Assembly: GCA_964516135.1 (NCBI GenBank)
Contig: CAZEWN010000019.1
Span: forward strand, 7,981-71,980
Length of the DNA stretch: 64,000 bases
Reading direction: 5' to 3'
DNA from: 34-65-8 sp964516135
GTDB taxonomy: Bacteria; Pseudomonadota; Alphaproteobacteria; Sphingomonadales; Sphingomonadaceae
Shown here: positions 28,772-36,982 of the stretch, one piece after another
Layout: every line of letters starts with the position of its first letter
Numbering within the stretch: position 1 is the stretch's first letter
Notes under the pieces: model-generated
Seen by the model: the letters and a program-made list of their open reading frames with translations, nothing else
Databases searched by the model: none
What the model was told of the DNA's origin: nothing
Program-made: the position numbers and the translations under genes

Positions 28772-29545
28772 ATGACATGCGACCTCTCTGGCGACCTCTC
28801 TGGCGATTTCTCCGGGCGCAGCGTGCTCGTCACGGGCGCGGCTTCGGGAATTGGCGCGGCCAGCGCCCGGTGGCTGGCTGATCGCGGCGCGTCCCGGCTG
28901 GTGCTGGTGGACCGCGACGCGGCGGCGCTCGATGCGCTGGATTGCGAGGGCGTGCGACTGGCCGGCGACGTCGCCGATCCCGCGCTGGCGGAGCGGATCG
29001 AGCAGGCCGGACCATTCAACCATGCCGTCATCAACGCCGGGATCGCCGCCGGGGGGCCGATCGCCCAATGCGAGTTCGACGACTGGCGGCGGGTCATGGC
29101 GGTCAACCTTGATGGCGCGTTCCTCTCGTTGCGCGCGGCGATGCGCGGCATCCCGGGCGCTGGCAGCGTGGTCATCACCGCGTCGGCCATTGCGTTCAAG
29201 GCGGAGCCGGGCACCGCGGCCTATGGCGTTTCCAAGGCGGCGCTGGTCCAGCTCGCCAAGGTCGCGGCGCGGGAGGGCGCGGCCCGCGGCCTCAGGGTCA
29301 ACGCCATTGCGCCGGGCGGGGTCGACACGCCGATCTGGGACCAGACCCCGTTCTTCCAGGACCTCGTCACCGAGCACGGGGGCGACCGCGCCGCGGCGCT
29401 CGGCGCGATGGCCAGGATGGCGACCCCGTTGGGCCGCTATGCGACGGCGGACGAGATCGCCGGCCAGATCGGCTTTCTCCTGTCCGATGCCGCCGCCACG
29501 ATCACCGGCACGGTGCTGGTGAGCGACGGGGGCTATTCGCTCTAG
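28772..29545 (+). CDS. short-chain dehydrogenase/reductase (SDR)
   Basis: NAD(P)-dependent classical SDR of 257 residues. It shows the nucleotide motif TGAASGIG near residues 21-28, NAG in VINAGIA, the catalytic Ser in ITASA, and YGVSK (Tyr and Lys). The aspartate after the second strand (VDRD) suggests NAD preference. The first residues form a repeat (DLSG DLSG DFSG) from a 12 bp tandem DNA duplication. It lies 18 bp after the NtrC-like gene and its end overlaps folP on the other strand by 4 bp. Substrate unknown. Confidence 0.9.
   Translation: MTCDLSGDLSGDFSGRSVLVTGAASGIGAASARWLADRGASRLVLVDRDAAALDALDCEGVRLAGDVADPALAERIEQAGPFNHAVINAGIAAGGPIAQCEFDDWRRVMAVNLDGAFLSLRAAMRGIPGAGSVVITASAIAFKAEPGTAAYGVSKAALVQLAKVAAREGAARGLRVNAIAPGGVDTPIWDQTPFFQDLVTEHGGDRAAALGAMARMATPLGRYATADEIAGQIGFLLSDAAATITGTVLVSDGGYSL
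28781..28816 (+). repeat. 12 bp tandem repeat at the 5' end of the SDR gene
   Basis: GACCTCTCTGGC occurs twice in direct succession (28781-28804), followed by a diverged third copy (GATTTCTCCGGG, 28805-28816). In frame it encodes three DxSG units at the N-terminus. Confidence 0.85.
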
Positions 29546-30654
29546 CCAGGCAGTTCGTCAAAATCGGTGAGCGCCGCGTCGCGCAGGCCGCGCCAGACGT
29601 TGCGCGCCTGGACAGTCGCCGCGACGTCGTGGACGCGCAGGATCTGCACGCCCGCATCCATCCCCGCCATGGCCAGCGCCACGCTGCCGCCAAGCCGCTC
29701 GTGCGCGGGCGCCTCGCCCGACAGCGCGCCGATCATGCGTTTGCGGCTCGCGCCCAGCATCAGCGGCTGGCCGAGCGCGTGGAACAACGGCAGCGCATTG
29801 ATCAGCGCGAGATTCTCGGCGAGCGACTTGCCGAAGCCGATCCCCGGGTCGAGCACGATGCGCGCGCGCGAGATGCCCGCCGCCACCGCCGCATCGCGCC
29901 GTTCGCGCAAGCCGTCGAACACGTCGAACACCACGCTGTCGTAGTCGCCGCCCGCATGGAGGTCGGCCCCATCGCCCGGAGCATGCATCAGCACAACCGG
30001 GCATCCGGCGCGCGCAACCAGCTCCGCACTACGCGGATCATGACGCAAGGCGGACACGTCGTTGACCATGTGCGCGCCCGCCCCCAGCGCCGCCTCCATC
30101 ACGCTGGCGCGGCGCGTGTCGACGCTGATCGCGGCGCCCATCGCGGCGCAAAACTCGACCGCCGGGACGACGCGCTTCACCTCGTCCCCTTCCCACACCG
30201 CCGCCGCACCGGGCCGCGTGCTCTCGCCACCGATGTCGACCAGCGCGGCGCCGGCTTCCAGCATCAGCGCCGCCTGTTCGCGCGCTGCTGCCGGATCGTC
30301 GAGGAAGGCACCGCCGTCGGAGAAGCTGTCGGGCGTCACGTTGAGGATGCCGGCCACCTGCGGCTGGTCGAGCCGCACCACGCGCGCCCCCAGTTGCAGC
30401 GGCGGATGCGCCAGCGTGAGAAACGACCACTGCTCCTCCGCCTCGGCCGCTACGCTGTCGGGAAGCGCGCCGAGCACCCCGGCGATGGTGTCGGGCATGG
30501 CCAGCCAGCGTTCGACCACCACGCCATCCCGGCGCAGGATCACGGCGAAGCGGCTGGCATAGACCATTCCGCCCGCCAGCCGGATCGCATTGCCATGCTC
30601 GCTCTGCGGCCCCGGCGCGAACCCGACCGGGCGGATGTAGACGCGCTCGGTCAT
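29542..30654 (-). CDS. folP: dihydropteroate synthase
   Basis: Condenses 6-hydroxymethyl-dihydropterin diphosphate with p-aminobenzoate in folate synthesis. The 370 residues comprise about 95 extra N-terminal residues and then a full TIM barrel with GILNVTPDSFSDGG, DIGGESTRPGA, NDVSAL, DPGIGFGK and GASRKRMIG. The N-terminal extension is conserved-looking but has no domain I recognise. It is the target of sulfonamides; the substrate loops look normal. Upstream (30655-30852) is a 198 bp gap. Confidence 0.95.
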   Translation of the reverse strand: MTERVYIRPVGFAPGPQSEHGNAIRLAGGMVYASRFAVILRRDGVVVERWLAMPDTIAGVLGALPDSVAAEAEEQWSFLTLAHPPLQLGARVVRLDQPQVAGILNVTPDSFSDGGAFLDDPAAAREQAALMLEAGAALVDIGGESTRPGAAAVWEGDEVKRVVPAVEFCAAMGAAISVDTRRASVMEAALGAGAHMVNDVSALRHDPRSAELVARAGCPVVLMHAPGDGADLHAGGDYDSVVFDVFDGLRERRDAAVAAGISRARIVLDPGIGFGKSLAENLALINALPLFHALGQPLMLGASRKRMIGALSGEAPAHERLGGSVALAMAGMDAGVQILRVHDVAATVQARNVWRGLRDAALTDFDELPG

Positions 30655-30685
30655 GGCCTCGCGCCGCCCTTCATGCGGCTGCTCG

Positions 30686-30702
30686 TGTCACACATGTCAC
30701 AC
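30686..30702. promoter_or_regulatory. direct repeat TGTCACAC upstream of folP
   Basis: Two copies of TGTCACAC (30686-30693 and 30695-30702) separated by one base and followed by a partial third (TGTCCTGA). It lies 32-48 bp ahead of the folP ATG, where a promoter or operator would be expected. Function is inference. Confidence 0.3.
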
Positions 30703-30852
30703 TGTCCTGATGCGAAAAATGCGGACCCCTCGCGAGCCCCGTGCAAGCCCCGCGCGAATGGCTGACGAAGCTGCGAAAAAAGGTGCGTGGTGCAAGCATC
30801 CAGCCAACCTATCCGTGACATGGAATGTAGGACAGCGCGGAATAACGCCGCA

Positions 30853-31989
30853 TCAATCCTCCACGCTCAGCAGGTAGAGCTGCCGCGCGGCGTCGATCGG
30901 TTTGATCTCGCCGCCGGCTTCGTAATGCCAGAAGGCCCAGCCGTTGCAGCTTGGCGCGGCTTGCAGGTCCTTGCCAAGGCCGTGGATCGAGCCGGTCTGC
31001 TTGGCATGGATCAGCGAACCATCGGCGCGCACCGTGGCGACCCAGCGGCGTTTCTTGTCGAACACCTCGGTGCCGGGCGGGATCAGGCCTGCCTCGACCA
31101 GTGCGCCGAACGCCACCTTGGGGGCCGCGCGGCCCGCCTGCATCGTGGTGAGCGCGCTTTCATCGAGCGGCAGTTCCTTGTCGATCCGCGCCAGCGCGGC
31201 CTCGCGATAAAGTCCCTCGCGCTCGCACCCGATCCACTGGCGACCCAGCCGCTTGGCGACCGCGCCGGTTGTGCCGGTGCCGAAGAACGGGTCGAGCACC
31301 ACGTCGCCCCTCTCAGTGGTCGCCAGCAGCACGCGATAGAGCAGCGCTTCAGGCTTCTGCGTCGGGTGGACCTTGTGGCCGCCCTCCTTCAGCCGCTCGG
31401 CGCCGCCGCAAATGGGCAGTACCCAGTCGCTCCGCATCTGCAGTTCGTCGTTCAGCGTCTTCATCGCGCGGTAATTGAAGTGGTATTTCGCCTTTTCGCC
31501 CTGGCTCGCCCAGATCAGCGTCTCGTGCGCGTTGGTGAAACGGGTGCCCTTGAAATTCGGCATCGGGTTGGACTTTCGCCACACCACGTCGTTGAGGATC
31601 CAGAACCCCAGGTCCTGCAGGATTGCGCCGACGCGAAAGATGTTGTGATAGCTGCCGATCACCCACAGTGCGCCGTCAGGCTTCAGAACGCGTCGCGCCT
31701 CCGCCAGCCATGCCCTTGTGAAATCGTCATAAGTCTTGAAGCTGTCGAACCTGTCCCAGTGGTCGGTGACGGCGTCGACATGGCTGCCGTCGGGCCGGTT
31801 GAGATCGCCGCCGAGCTGAAGGTTATAAGGCGGATCGGCGAAGACGAGGTCGATCGAAGCGTCGGGCAGACGGCGCATCGCCTCGACGCAGTCGCCCGCG
31901 AGGATCTGCCCCAGCGGCAGGTCCGGCATTGGCGCGATCGCCTTGGCAGCGCGCGCCGCGCGCATTCTCGTGGTCTCGATGACCCCCAT
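30853..31989 (-). CDS. ccrM: CcrM-type cell-cycle DNA adenine methyltransferase (GANTC)
   Basis: Beta-class N6-adenine methyltransferase that methylates GANTC, the cell-cycle methylase of alphaproteobacteria. The 378 residues include FADPPYNLQLGGDL (catalytic DPPY at 52-55), SNPMPNFKGTRF, HPTQKPEALLYR and the SAM-binding DPFFGTGTTG, then a C-terminal non-catalytic domain with CNGWAFWHY as in Caulobacter CcrM. Start ATG 31987-31989 has an AGGGGA site 5 bases upstream; starts at 31965 or 31929 are possible, the latter giving 358 residues. The 191 bp upstream contains a dense set of cell-cycle motifs. Confidence 0.95.
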   Translation of the reverse strand: MGVIETTRMRAARAAKAIAPMPDLPLGQILAGDCVEAMRRLPDASIDLVFADPPYNLQLGGDLNRPDGSHVDAVTDHWDRFDSFKTYDDFTRAWLAEARRVLKPDGALWVIGSYHNIFRVGAILQDLGFWILNDVVWRKSNPMPNFKGTRFTNAHETLIWASQGEKAKYHFNYRAMKTLNDELQMRSDWVLPICGGAERLKEGGHKVHPTQKPEALLYRVLLATTERGDVVLDPFFGTGTTGAVAKRLGRQWIGCEREGLYREAALARIDKELPLDESALTTMQAGRAAPKVAFGALVEAGLIPPGTEVFDKKRRWVATVRADGSLIHAKQTGSIHGLGKDLQAAPSCNGWAFWHYEAGGEIKPIDAARQLYLLSVED

Positions 31990-32009
31990 CACATTCCCCT
32001 GGTCCGTAG

Positions 32010-32176
32010 TTATCCACAGGGTGAGTCCAAGCGGACTCCGCGTCAAGCCAGGAAATGTAGCAGGTCATGGTTAACGCGGCGTCAACCATGAAAGAACGTA
32101 AAGAGGCCGCCACAAGATGTTGAGTCTCCGCCCGAATGATTGACTCGACATGATGCGGGTGTGGCGCGAAAGACTC
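32010..32176 (-). promoter_or_regulatory. ccrM control region: DnaA box, CtrA-like dyad and five GANTC sites
   Basis: Between ccrM and rnhB lie GANTC sites at 32023-32027, 32034-32038, 32122-32126, 32142-32146 and 32172-32176, an exact DnaA box TTATCCACA at 32010-32018, and a dyad CATGGTTAA-N7-TCAACCATG at 32066-32090 that contains TTAA-N7-TCAA, one base off the CtrA consensus. In Caulobacter, ccrM is driven by CtrA and its leader has GANTC sites that are methylation-sensitive. This supports an equivalent cell-cycle switch. The DnaA box lies 20 bp from the start codon and might act as a repressor site. Binding itself is inferred. Confidence 0.7.
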
Positions 32177-32180
32177 GCCG

Positions 32181-32804
32181 TCAAAGCAATTCCAGCTGCG
32201 CCACCGGGGCGAAGCTGCGGCGGTGGAGCGGGCTCGGGCCGTGGCGGCGCAGCGCCTCCAGGTGATCGGGCGTGGGATAGCCCTTGTTGCGTTCCCAGCC
32301 GTAACCGGGGTGCACGCGCGCCGCCTCCAGCATGATCCGGTCGCGCCATTCCTTGGCCACGATCGAGGCAGCGGAAATGGCGGGTTCGAGCGCGTCGCCG
32401 CCCACGACTGCGCGCGCGGGCCAGCGCCACCGTTCGTTGCGGCCATGGGGGGTGAGGTTGCCGTCGATGAGCGTTTCGACGGGGTCGCGGCCGAGCCGCT
32501 CGCACAGCCGCTCCACCGCCATGGTCATCGCCAGCATCGTGGCGCCAAAGATGTTGCGTCGGTCGATTTCGTCGGGATCGACGACCGCGACCGCCCAGGC
32601 ACAGCGGCGACGCACCGTCTGGTCGAGTTCGCCCCGGCGCCTGGGCGTGAGCTTTTTGGAATCGTCCAGTCCGACCGGCCGGGGCTTGCACAGGACCACT
32701 GCCGCTGCCACGACGGGGCCCGCCAGCGGACCGCGCCCGGCCTCGTCCACCCCCACGATCAGGGGGGCGGCACCAAGCCCTGTTTCAGGAGTTGCACAGA
32801 ACAT
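32181..32804 (-). CDS. rnhB: ribonuclease HII
   Basis: Removes ribonucleotides from DNA by cutting RNA-DNA hybrids, 207 residues. The type 2 RNase H motifs are intact: GVDEAGRGPLAGP (first Asp-Glu), DDSKKLTPRRR, LIDGN (third acid) and the ASIVAK segment. The frame is open far upstream, but ATG 32802-32804 gives the family N-terminus. That ATG overlaps the ATG of the divergent dehydrogenase gene within the same CATG, so each promoter must lie inside the other gene. Confidence 0.95.
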   Translation of the reverse strand: MFCATPETGLGAAPLIVGVDEAGRGPLAGPVVAAAVVLCKPRPVGLDDSKKLTPRRRGELDQTVRRRCAWAVAVVDPDEIDRRNIFGATMLAMTMAVERLCERLGRDPVETLIDGNLTPHGRNERWRWPARAVVGGDALEPAISAASIVAKEWRDRIMLEAARVHPGYGWERNKGYPTPDHLEALRRHGPSPLHRRSFAPVAQLELL

Positions 32805-34008
32805 GACCAAGCGCCTGACCTTCAGCCTCGCCCTATCGCCCGTCGTCCTCGCGCTCGCAAGCTGCGGCTCGGGCGCCGCCGGGGATAGCGGCCAGGCCAC
32901 CTCGACGCCCTCCCCCACGGGCAGCGGCACCGGCACCGGCGGAGCGGCCGTCACCACCAGTTTTCGCAGCGAGGCTTTCGGCACGTTCAACGAACCGTGG
33001 GCCGCCGCGTTTGCCCCCGGCACGCAGGTGCTGTTCGTGACCGAGAAGCGCGGGACGATCCGCTTCATCGACGTGGCCACGCAGCGGATGGGTACGGTGA
33101 CCGGCGTTCCACAGGTGGATTATGGCGGCCAGGGCGGATTGGGCGACATCGCCTTCCTGCCGGCCGAAGCGAGCGGCGCCCTCGGTCGGCGCACGATCTA
33201 CCTCAGCTGGGCCGAGGCGGGCGATCCGGGCACCGATACCCGCGGCGCGGCACTCGGGCGGGGCACGCTCGTCTGCCAGGCAGACGCTTGCGCGATCGAG
33301 GGCCTGCGCGTGATCTGGCGCCAGCCCAAGGTGACGGGGCGCGGCCATTACGGCCATCGGATCGCGGTCAGCCCCGATGGGCAGCACCTCTATGTCTCGA
33401 GCAGCGACCGCCAGAAGATGACGCCCGCACAGGACACCAGCAACAATATTGGCTCGATCGTGCGGCTCAACCTCGATGGTACGGTGGCGGCGGGCAACCC
33501 CCTGTCCGGTCAGTCCGGCCGCGCGCAGGACATCTGGTCCTGGGGTCATCGCAATGTGCTGGGGATGGATTTCGACGCGCAGGGCCGCCTGTGGGAAGTC
33601 GAGCATGGTCCAGCGGGCGGGGACGAGCTCAACCTGGTCGAACGGGGGGCGAACTATGGCTGGCCGGTGGTATCCGAAGGCGATCACTACGATGGCGAAG
33701 ACATTCCGCCCCATTCCTCCCGGCCGGAATTCAGAGCGCCGGCAGTAAGCTGGACCCCGGTGATCGCGCCGGGCGATTTCCTGTTCTATCGCGGCGACCG
33801 GTTCCAGGGGTGGCAAGGCCAGGCGATCATTTCCACGATGAAGCCCAACGGGCTGGTCCGCGTGGCCATCAACGGCACGAGCGCGCGCGAGGTTGCTCGC
33901 CACCCGATGGACAACCGCATTCGCGAAATCGTCGAAGGACCGGACGGTGCACTGTGGGCGCTCGAGGATGGTCCGGACGGCAGGTTGCTGCGCCTGACGC
34001 CGGGCTAG
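32803..34008 (+). CDS. PQQ-type glucose/sorbosone dehydrogenase-like lipoprotein
   Basis: Exported protein of 401 residues with a lipobox (LALASCG) at the end of the signal peptide and a Ser/Thr/Gly/Pro linker. The body is a six-bladed beta-propeller of the soluble aldose sugar dehydrogenase family: GHYGHRIAVSPDG, SWGHRNVLGMDFD, WEVEHGPAGGDELN and GANYGWPVVSEG are typical segments that in relatives bind PQQ and calcium. The protein probably oxidises sugars in the periplasm, but PQQ synthesis genes are not in view. The start overlaps that of rnhB by two bases. Confidence 0.9.
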   Translation: MTKRLTFSLALSPVVLALASCGSGAAGDSGQATSTPSPTGSGTGTGGAAVTTSFRSEAFGTFNEPWAAAFAPGTQVLFVTEKRGTIRFIDVATQRMGTVTGVPQVDYGGQGGLGDIAFLPAEASGALGRRTIYLSWAEAGDPGTDTRGAALGRGTLVCQADACAIEGLRVIWRQPKVTGRGHYGHRIAVSPDGQHLYVSSSDRQKMTPAQDTSNNIGSIVRLNLDGTVAAGNPLSGQSGRAQDIWSWGHRNVLGMDFDAQGRLWEVEHGPAGGDELNLVERGANYGWPVVSEGDHYDGEDIPPHSSRPEFRAPAVSWTPVIAPGDFLFYRGDRFQGWQGQAIISTMKPNGLVRVAINGTSAREVARHPMDNRIREIVEGPDGALWALEDGPDGRLLRLTPG

Positions 34009-34042
34009 GCCCGGCCCAAGGCGAAATTCGTCGACAGGCACG

Positions 34043-34067
34043 GGGCGCGCTCCTAAGCGGCGCGCCC
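34043..34067 (+). promoter_or_regulatory. GC hairpin abutting the GNAT start codon
   Basis: Arms GGGCGCGC (34043-34050) and GCGCGCCC (34060-34067) with a 9 nt loop containing TCCTAAGCG. The stem ends one base before the ATG at 34069. If transcribed, it would occupy the ribosome-binding region of this gene. Confidence 0.5.
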
Positions 34068-34068
34068 T

Positions 34069-34587
34069 ATGCCAACGCTCGTTCCCCTTGCCGAAATCGC
34101 CGAGCCCGATGTGGAGACACTGCTCGACCAGGCGTTCGGTACAGACCGGCATGCGCGCACCGCCTACCGCATCCGTAACGGGACCGCATGGTTGCGGGGC
34201 ACGAGCTTCGCCGCGCTTGACGACGACGATTGGCTGATCGGCACGATCCAGTGCTGGCCGGTGGCATTGACGGATCCGGGCGGCCGGGCGCATCCGCTGA
34301 TCATGGTCGGGCCAGTCGCGGTCCTGCCCGAACAGCAGGGCGAGGGGTACGGCAAGGCGCTGATGCTGGCCGCTTTGCGGGCGATCGACGCGGCCGACGC
34401 GCCGCTGCCCCAGGTGATGATCGGCGATCCCGAATATTACGGGCGCTTCTTCGGCTTCGATGCCGCGCCGGCGGCGGGCTGGCGCTGCCCCGGCCCCTAC
34501 GATCAGCGCCGGTTGCTGGCGCGCGCGGTGAACCCCGCCGTGCTCCCAGGCGAGGGGATGCTGGGGCCATGGGTTGCCACCCCTTGA
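34069..34587 (+). CDS. GNAT family N-acetyltransferase
   Basis: Acetyl-CoA-dependent acetyltransferase of 172 residues. Motif A is visible as VGPVAVLPEQQGEGYGKALM, with the Q/R-x-x-G-x-G/A pyrophosphate loop (QQGEGYG). Resembles the YhbS-type group. Substrate unknown. The ATG is preceded by only two bases after an 8 bp GC-only hairpin (34043-34067), with no clear ribosome site. Confidence 0.85.
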   Translation: MPTLVPLAEIAEPDVETLLDQAFGTDRHARTAYRIRNGTAWLRGTSFAALDDDDWLIGTIQCWPVALTDPGGRAHPLIMVGPVAVLPEQQGEGYGKALMLAALRAIDAADAPLPQVMIGDPEYYGRFFGFDAAPAAGWRCPGPYDQRRLLARAVNPAVLPGEGMLGPWVATP

Positions 34588-34621
34588 GGGCACCGGGCTA
34601 TTCTGCCAACGCGGTGGCACC

Positions 34622-35170
34622 ATGCCTTACGAGCCGCCGCCCGAACTCGCCGCGTTGACCCTGGCCGAAATTGCCGCGCAGGTGGCGGCGCGCAAGCTTC
34701 CGCCAATTGAACAATGGACCCCCGCGCGCGATGGCGACAGCCATATGCGGATCACCGCCGACGGAACCTGGCTGCACGAAGGCAGCCCGATCACCCGCAC
34801 CGCGATGGTGCGCGCCTTTTCCAGCCTGCTGACGCGCGATGCCGACGGGGCACATTGGCTCGTCACCCCGCACGAACGGCTGGCGATCGCCGTGGATGAT
34901 GCGGCCTTCATCGCGGTCGACGCGGTCCGCAAGGGCGGCGGGATCGCCTTTCGCCTCAATACCGACGATCTCGTTGTCGCGGGGGCCGACCACCCCCTGC
35001 GCGCCACCGGCAATACCGAAACCCCCGCGCTCTATCTCGGCGTGCGCGGCGGGCTGGAGGCGCGGCTCAACCGCAGCACCTATGCCCAGCTCGCCGAAAT
35101 CGCGCTGGCCGAGGGCGAGGACTGGAGCGTGACCAGCATGAGCGCCCGTTTCTCGCTGATCCCGGAATGA
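34622..35170 (+). CDS. DUF1285 family protein
   Basis: Uncharacterised cytoplasmic protein of 182 residues. It matches my recall of DUF1285: WTP-like N-terminal segment, DGTWLHEGSPITR, LVTPHERLAIAVDD and FRLNTDDLVVA. No catalytic residues are known. It is followed by the NUDIX gene with a 4 bp overlap, then the CCA-adding enzyme, a conserved alphaproteobacterial trio. Start at ATG 34622 avoids overlap with the GNAT gene. Confidence 0.85.
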   Translation: MPYEPPPELAALTLAEIAAQVAARKLPPIEQWTPARDGDSHMRITADGTWLHEGSPITRTAMVRAFSSLLTRDADGAHWLVTPHERLAIAVDDAAFIAVDAVRKGGGIAFRLNTDDLVVAGADHPLRATGNTETPALYLGVRGGLEARLNRSTYAQLAEIALAEGEDWSVTSMSARFSLIPE

Positions 35171-35772
35171 GCGCGCTGTTCGACCGGCTGAGCGATCTGT
35201 TCGAGCGCGGCCACCGTTCCGACATTCCCGACCTGATGACGGACGCCCGCTTTGCCGTGGCGGAGCGGACCGCCGATGCCGCGGTGCTGATCGCGGTGAC
35301 CGACCGGCCCGATCCAGGCGTGATCCTGACCCAGCGCCCCGCCGGAATGCGAAGCCATCCCGGCCAGGTCGCCTTTCCCGGCGGCAAGATCGACCCGGGC
35401 GAGAACGCGGTTGCCGCTGCGCTGCGCGAGGCGCACGAGGAGCTGAGCCTCGATCCTGCCCGCGTGCGCGTGATCGGCGCGACGGACCGCTACCAGACCG
35501 GCACAGGATTCGATGTCACCCCCGTGCTCGGCGTCATCCCGGCCGACATGCCGCTGGTGCCCAACCCGGCCGAGGTCGAAAGCTGGTTCGAGGCACCGCT
35601 GCGCCTGATGCTCGAACGGGAGCATTGGTCGGAACATGAGGTGTTCTGGAACGGCGCGATGCGGCGCTATCTCGAATATCACCACGAGGGATTCCGCATC
35701 TGGGGCGTGACTGCCGCGATCATTGCCAATCTCGCGCGCCGGATCGAGATCGCGGAGCTGTTCGATGCGTGA
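35167..35772 (+). CDS. NUDIX hydrolase, CoA pyrophosphatase type
   Basis: Hydrolase of 201 residues with the complete Nudix box GGKIDPGENAVAAALREAHEE (shown in part; metal-binding REAHEE at about 87-92), preceded by SHPGQVAFPGG, the signature of the CoA diphosphatase subgroup (NudL/YeaB). It probably clears CoA or acyl-CoA derivatives. It overlaps both neighbours, by 4 bp upstream and 8 bp downstream. Confidence 0.9.
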   Translation: MSALFDRLSDLFERGHRSDIPDLMTDARFAVAERTADAAVLIAVTDRPDPGVILTQRPAGMRSHPGQVAFPGGKIDPGENAVAAALREAHEELSLDPARVRVIGATDRYQTGTGFDVTPVLGVIPADMPLVPNPAEVESWFEAPLRLMLEREHWSEHEVFWNGAMRRYLEYHHEGFRIWGVTAAIIANLARRIEIAELFDA

Positions 35773-36943
35773 AACCCTGCCGCTCGCGCCGTGGACCCAG
35801 CGGCACGACCTGGCCGCGCTGGTCGCCGCGCTGGGCCGCGGGAACCTACGCTGGGTCGGGGGCGCAGTACGCGACACCGTGCTGGGCCATCCGGTCAAGG
35901 ACATCGACGCGGCTACCCCGCTCCATCCCGATGCCGTGATCGAACGCTGCGACGCGGCGGGCATCCGCACGGTCCCGACGGGTATCGAACACGGCACCGT
36001 CACCGCCCTGCTGCCCGGCGGCAATGTCGAGGTGACAACGCTGCGCCATGACGTCTCGACCGACGGCCGCCGTGCCACCGTGGCTTTCGCCAGCGACTGG
36101 CGTGACGATGCCGCACGGCGCGATTTCACCATCAACGCGCTTTATGTCGATCCGCATTCGCTGGAGATTTTCGACTGGTTCGGCGGCCTTGACGACCTTG
36201 CCGCGCAGCGGGTGCGCTTTATCGGCGACGCGCGCCAGCGGATCCGCGAAGATCATTTGCGGATCCTGCGCTATTTCCGCTTCCAGGCCCGTTTCGGTGC
36301 CGATCTGGACGATGATGCGGAATCCGCCTGCGCCGAATTCGCGCCGATGCTCAAGGGCCTGTCGCGCGAGCGGGTCGGGTGGGAACTGCTCAACCTGCTT
36401 GCCCTGCCCCACCCCGGCGAAACGGTCGCGCGGATGCGCGCGCTGGGCGTGCTGCGCGAAGTCCTGCCGGAAAGCGGGGCACGCGAGATCGAGGCACTGC
36501 GCGGGCTGATCGCCGCCGAAGCCCGCGCGGGCATGGCGCCCGATCCGCTGCGCCGCCTCGCCGCGCTGCTGCCCGCGCTGGCCCCGGTTGCGGAGACCGT
36601 CGCGGCGCGACTGCGCCTTTCCCGAGCGCAGCGTGCGCGGCTCGCTTGCGTGGCCGCGCGTGGCGACGGGGCCGAGGCCAACCCGCGCGCGCTCGCTTAT
36701 CGGGAGGGGATCGACTGCGCGCGCGATCGCCTGTTGCTGGCGGGTTTGGATCCCGCTCCGCTCTTGAGGTGGGACGTGCCGCAACTTCCGCTCAAGGGCG
36801 GCGAAATCGTGGCGCGCGGCATTGACGCCGGGCCGGAAGTCGCGCGCATCCTCAGGGCGATCGAGGAACGCTGGATCGCCGAGGGCTTTCCCCCGCGCGA
36901 CCGAGTGAGCCATATCCTAGACGAACTGCTTTCGAGCGGTTGA
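35765..36943 (+). CDS. cca: CCA-adding tRNA nucleotidyltransferase
   Basis: Adds or repairs the 3' CCA end of tRNA, 392 residues, class II nucleotidyltransferase. The N-terminal catalytic motif GGAVRDTVLG and the DxD metal ligands in KDIDAA are present; RRDFTINAL and EDHLRILRYFRFQARFG are further hallmarks. ATG 35765 overlaps the NUDIX stop by 8 bp; an upstream in-frame start would overlap more. Could be poly(A) polymerase-like by family, but the genomic trio favours CCA addition. Confidence 0.92.
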   Translation: MRETLPLAPWTQRHDLAALVAALGRGNLRWVGGAVRDTVLGHPVKDIDAATPLHPDAVIERCDAAGIRTVPTGIEHGTVTALLPGGNVEVTTLRHDVSTDGRRATVAFASDWRDDAARRDFTINALYVDPHSLEIFDWFGGLDDLAAQRVRFIGDARQRIREDHLRILRYFRFQARFGADLDDDAESACAEFAPMLKGLSRERVGWELLNLLALPHPGETVARMRALGVLREVLPESGAREIEALRGLIAAEARAGMAPDPLRRLAALLPALAPVAETVAARLRLSRAQRARLACVAARGDGAEANPRALAYREGIDCARDRLLLAGLDPAPLLRWDVPQLPLKGGEIVARGIDAGPEVARILRAIEERWIAEGFPPRDRVSHILDELLSSG

Positions 36944-36963
36944 AACGGCTTCAGCCGGGGGTA

Positions 36964-36982
36964 ATGTTGTAAGTGACAACAT
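36964..36982. promoter_or_regulatory. operator-like inverted repeat after cca
   Basis: ATGTTGT-AAGTG-ACAACAT, perfect 7 bp arms with a 5 nt spacer, 135 bp ahead of the exported protein gene at 37117. Its size and AT-rich symmetry resemble TetR- or MarR-type operators. No regulator gene lies beside it. Confidence 0.4.

Noticed and set aside
27215..29377. 720-residue minus-strand open frame
   Set aside because: It lies opposite the NtrC-like and SDR genes, both with clear motifs, and shows no recognisable domain.
32010..32176. Chromosomal or plasmid replication origin
   Set aside because: There is a DnaA box and a dyad, but only one box, no AT-rich unwinding region and no origin genes; a ccrM promoter explains the motifs better.
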